A stretch of 64,000 nucleotides of DNA. It comes from Methylocystaceae bacterium (GTDB lineage Bacteria > Pseudomonadota > Alphaproteobacteria > Rhizobiales > Beijerinckiaceae). Below, in pieces: positions 61,676-64,000 of this stretch (within the stretch, counting starts at the first letter, position 1; every line of letters begins with the position of its first letter). Position numbers and translations under genes: made by a program. The stretch is taken from contig WSXZ01000012.1 in assembly GCA_009773555.1 (NCBI GenBank), positions 62,001-126,000 of the forward strand, given 5' to 3'. The notes beneath the pieces were generated by a model. That model did not search any database. It had not been told where the DNA came from and saw nothing but the letters and a program-made list of their open reading frames with translations.

Positions 61676-62159
61676 GTCAACGCCTCTCCACGATCAATCC
61701 ATAATCGACGGCTTGCGCGCGTTGATGAAAAAGAAAAAGATTTCCGTCCGGACTCTGGCAGAACAAATTAATATACCCTATCGCACGCTTCAGAATTATT
61801 TGACAGGGGCTACGCGTTTTCCAGTAAGCGTATTTTTGGCCGCAAGTGAAGCGCTCGGCTTGGAACGCCATTATATTGTGTCGAACTCACTTGAATTGTC
61901 TCATTGGGATTTACACGATGCTATACTAACAGTGTTTGGCGATCTCCTTGACAGGATCAGAGTCGACGAAAAAGGGAATATATTGGAAATACTCGCCGAT
62001 CCGGTAAAAGATGGAAGTCATAAGGCTATTGTTTCGTCTATTTTAGCCGGGAAGCTGAGCAAGGAATACGCTCGCTTTCGAGAAGACTCGCTACTAAAAG
62101 ATGCCGGGCTCCGCCCCCCGAACCGAATTTCGGATTTGGAGAAAAAGATTGGCCAATAA
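61668..62159 (+). CDS. Xre-type repressor of the Mu-like element
   Basis: A 163-residue (or 161 from ATG 61674) repressor. N-terminal Cro/C1-type helix-turn-helix (SVRTLAEQINIPYRTLQNYL then TGATRFPVSVFLAASEALGL) and a C-terminal domain with no recognised peptidase motif. It is transcribed away from the transposase operon in the position of Mu c. Lower GC than the flanks. Its last codons contain the first of the TTGGCCAAT repeats. Confidence 0.82.
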   Translation: MCMSTPLHDQSIIDGLRALMKKKKISVRTLAEQINIPYRTLQNYLTGATRFPVSVFLAASEALGLERHYIVSNSLELSHWDLHDAILTVFGDLLDRIRVDEKGNILEILADPVKDGSHKAIVSSILAGKLSKEYARFREDSLLKDAGLRPPNRISDLEKKIGQ

Positions 62160-62279
62160 GTTGGCCAATACTCCCTGACGAGATAAAGGTTGGCCAATCC
62201 AAATTGCATAATTCCTTGTTTCTCCTTGTTTTGATCAATTGAGCGGTCACGCGCGAGGTTGGCCAATAGGTTCGCCAAT
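62149..62279. repeat. TTGGCCAAT iterons inside the right end
   Basis: TTGGCCAAT occurs at 62149, 62161, 62190 and 62259, with a degenerate TTCGCCAAT at 62271. Two pairs are exactly 12 bases apart. The unit is itself palindromic. These lie between the repressor gene and the terminal sites and may bind the repressor or the transposase (like Mu enhancer or internal end sites). Confidence 0.7.
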
Positions 62280-62326
62280 GTTCCGCGATCTAGTTGCCTG
62301 TTTTTACATCAGATACGGGTTTTGAT

Positions 62327-62373
62327 GGACAAATAGCGATGTCCGCCCAGGACAAATAATTATGTCCGCTCCA
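62327..62373. repeat. right terminus of the Mu-like element, two transposase sites
   Basis: Two adjacent copies of GGACAAATA-NNN-ATGTCCGC: 62327-62349 (inner, NNN = GCG) and 62350-62373 (outer, with an extra base, ending CCA). Read inward they begin TGGG and TGGA and match the left terminus. The next bases are CTCGT, equal to those before the left end. Confidence 0.8.
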
Positions 62374-62379
62374 CTCGTT

Positions 62380-62394
62380 GAACAAAAAAAGAAC
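62380..62394 (+). promoter_or_regulatory. LexA (SOS) box in the recA promoter
   Basis: GAACAAAAAAAGAAC fits the alphaproteobacterial LexA site GAAC-N7-GAAC. It overlaps a possible -35 TTGAAC (62378-62383), and TTGGCA follows at 62395-62400. The transposon ends seven bases upstream, so sequences upstream of the promoter have been replaced. Confidence 0.82.
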
Positions 62395-62532
62395 TTGGCA
62401 AAAAGAACAAATCGTGCACACTGGAGGTCAGGGTCAAGCGCGCCGTCCCCCTTCTCGCCTTGGCGCGTTTGGCCCCGCCCCTCGCAGCCGCATTGCCGCG
62501 CCTAGCCAACCGTGTCAGAAGGAATTTCAGCC

Positions 62533-63606
<1,074 letters not shown>

Positions 63607-63668
63607 GCCACCCTACGCGTCGTACGTAATCGCACTTGAGGCGCTGCGCGCGCTGGTGATTTGGAACT

Positions 63669-63696
63669 GGCGAAGGGGCCTGGCGGCCCCCTCGCC
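63669..63696 (+). terminator. hairpin downstream of recA
   Basis: GGCGAAGGGGCC pairs with GGCCCCCTCGCC (one mismatch) around TGGC, 60 bases after the recA stop. No clear U-run follows. The remaining sequence to alaS shows no gene. Confidence 0.55.
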
Positions 63697-63898
63697 ATTG
63701 CCGTTTCCCCCCGAAACTGTCATATCGCGCAGGACGAAGCGCGCGACGGCGCCGCCTGCCGCAGCCTTCGCCGCAACCTCGGGCCGTCGCCTGTTTCGTT
63801 GAAACGAAAAGCCGCTCCAGGTTATTGTTTAAACGCGTCTCCCGCATCGGCGCAGAAGCCGCTTCGGCGACGGGAGCGCATTCGCGAGCCGTGACCGC

Positions 63899-64000
63899 AT
63901 GAGTGGCGTCAACCAGATCCGAACCGCCTTCCTCGACTATTTCGCGCACAAGGGGCACGAGAAAGTCGCCTCATCCTCGCTCGTGCCGCACAATGATCCG
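63899..64000 (+). CDS. alaS: alanyl-tRNA synthetase, N-terminal fragment
   Basis: The first 34 codons of AlaRS run off the window: [20 protein letters not shown] then [14 protein letters not shown]. This is the conserved class II synthetase start (R..FL.YF...GH..V.SSSLVP..DP). AlaRS charges tRNA-Ala. Position after recA is typical for the group. Confidence 0.93.
   Translation, partial: MSGVNQIRTAFLDYFAHKGHEKVASSSLVPHNDP

Larger units (their letters stand above)
45529..62373. mobile_element. Mu-like transposable element with signalling cargo
   Basis: The 16.8-kb unit has inverted ends beginning TGG and sharing the core GACATCGCTATTTG (left 45536-45549; right, reversed, inside 62327-62349). 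It is flanked by CTCG(T) at 45525-45529 and 62374-62378. It encodes a divergent repressor, a Ner-like protein, MuA, MuB, GemA, Mor-like activators and a doubled gpI-like protein, in Mu order from the right end. Virion genes are absent, and a DUF6883, KaiC, histidine kinase and response regulator cargo lies in the middle. It is therefore a transposon derived from a Mu-like phage. Confidence 0.85.

Overview
The window is a high-GC chromosomal segment of an alphaproteobacterium. The gene content points to the Hyphomicrobiales: rnd-lptC-lptA, a PodJ-like polarity protein, recA followed by alaS, an alphaproteobacterial LexA box of the GAAC-N7-GAAC type, and the CCTCATCCTGAGGAG and CGTCATGCCCGGC palindromic repeats. 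A methanotroph or relative such as Methylocystaceae is possible, but I see no diagnostic gene.

Layout. 1-7.3 kb: end of ettA, a VapBC module, cell-wall hydrolases, LPS transport (lptC, lptA) with RNase D, and an AI-2E family permease. 7.4-11.1 kb: a large PodJ-like coiled-coil/Sel1 protein. 11.4-17.5 kb: a beta-oxidation cluster (acyl-CoA dehydrogenase, a frameshifted thiolase, FadJ) interrupted by a second toxin-antitoxin pair and palindromic repeats. 17.8-21.5 kb: lgt, a MidA-like methyltransferase, pgeF and a TonB-like protein. 21.7-24.4 kb: a Met-rich multicopper oxidase facing a His/Met-rich CpxP-like protein, probably a copper-handling pair. 24.7-28.8 kb: mfd, sdhE and tRNA-Asp. 29-31.3 kb: small exported and membrane proteins. 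31.5-34 kb: an AT-richer insert of orphan genes flanked by two copies of the 3' end of the methylmalonyl-CoA mutase gene. 34-42.8 kb: the mutase, then housekeeping and exported proteins (PsiE-like, MOSC, cytochrome c, UspA, a lone phage tail-tube-like protein, a GH17 glucanase-like protein), a methyltransferase gene broken by a deletion, and a YheT-like hydrolase.

42.8-45.4 kb holds a two-gene AT-richer island: a DUF262 protein overlapping an ABC-type ATPase with a C-terminal TOPRIM-like domain. It looks like an anti-phage or anti-plasmid module.

45,529-62,373 is a compact Mu-like transposable element whose termini can be read directly. Its ends are inverted and share a GACATCGCTATTTG core (two adjacent copies of the site at the right end), and it is flanked by CTCG(T) on both sides. 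It carries a divergent repressor, a Ner-like protein, MuA, MuB, GemA, two Mor-like regulators and a doubled Mu gpI-like protein with four 63-residue repeats. It has no capsid or tail genes. In the middle sit a DUF6883 protein and a KaiC-like ATPase, hybrid histidine kinase and response regulator set. The element ends a few bases upstream of the recA LexA box. recA and the start of alaS close the window.

The observations most worth following are the Mu-like signalling transposon, the DUF262/AAA-TOPRIM pair, a pair of RNA-like structured repeats inside the element, and the duplicated mutase 3' end. Everything here is read by eye; no database search was run.
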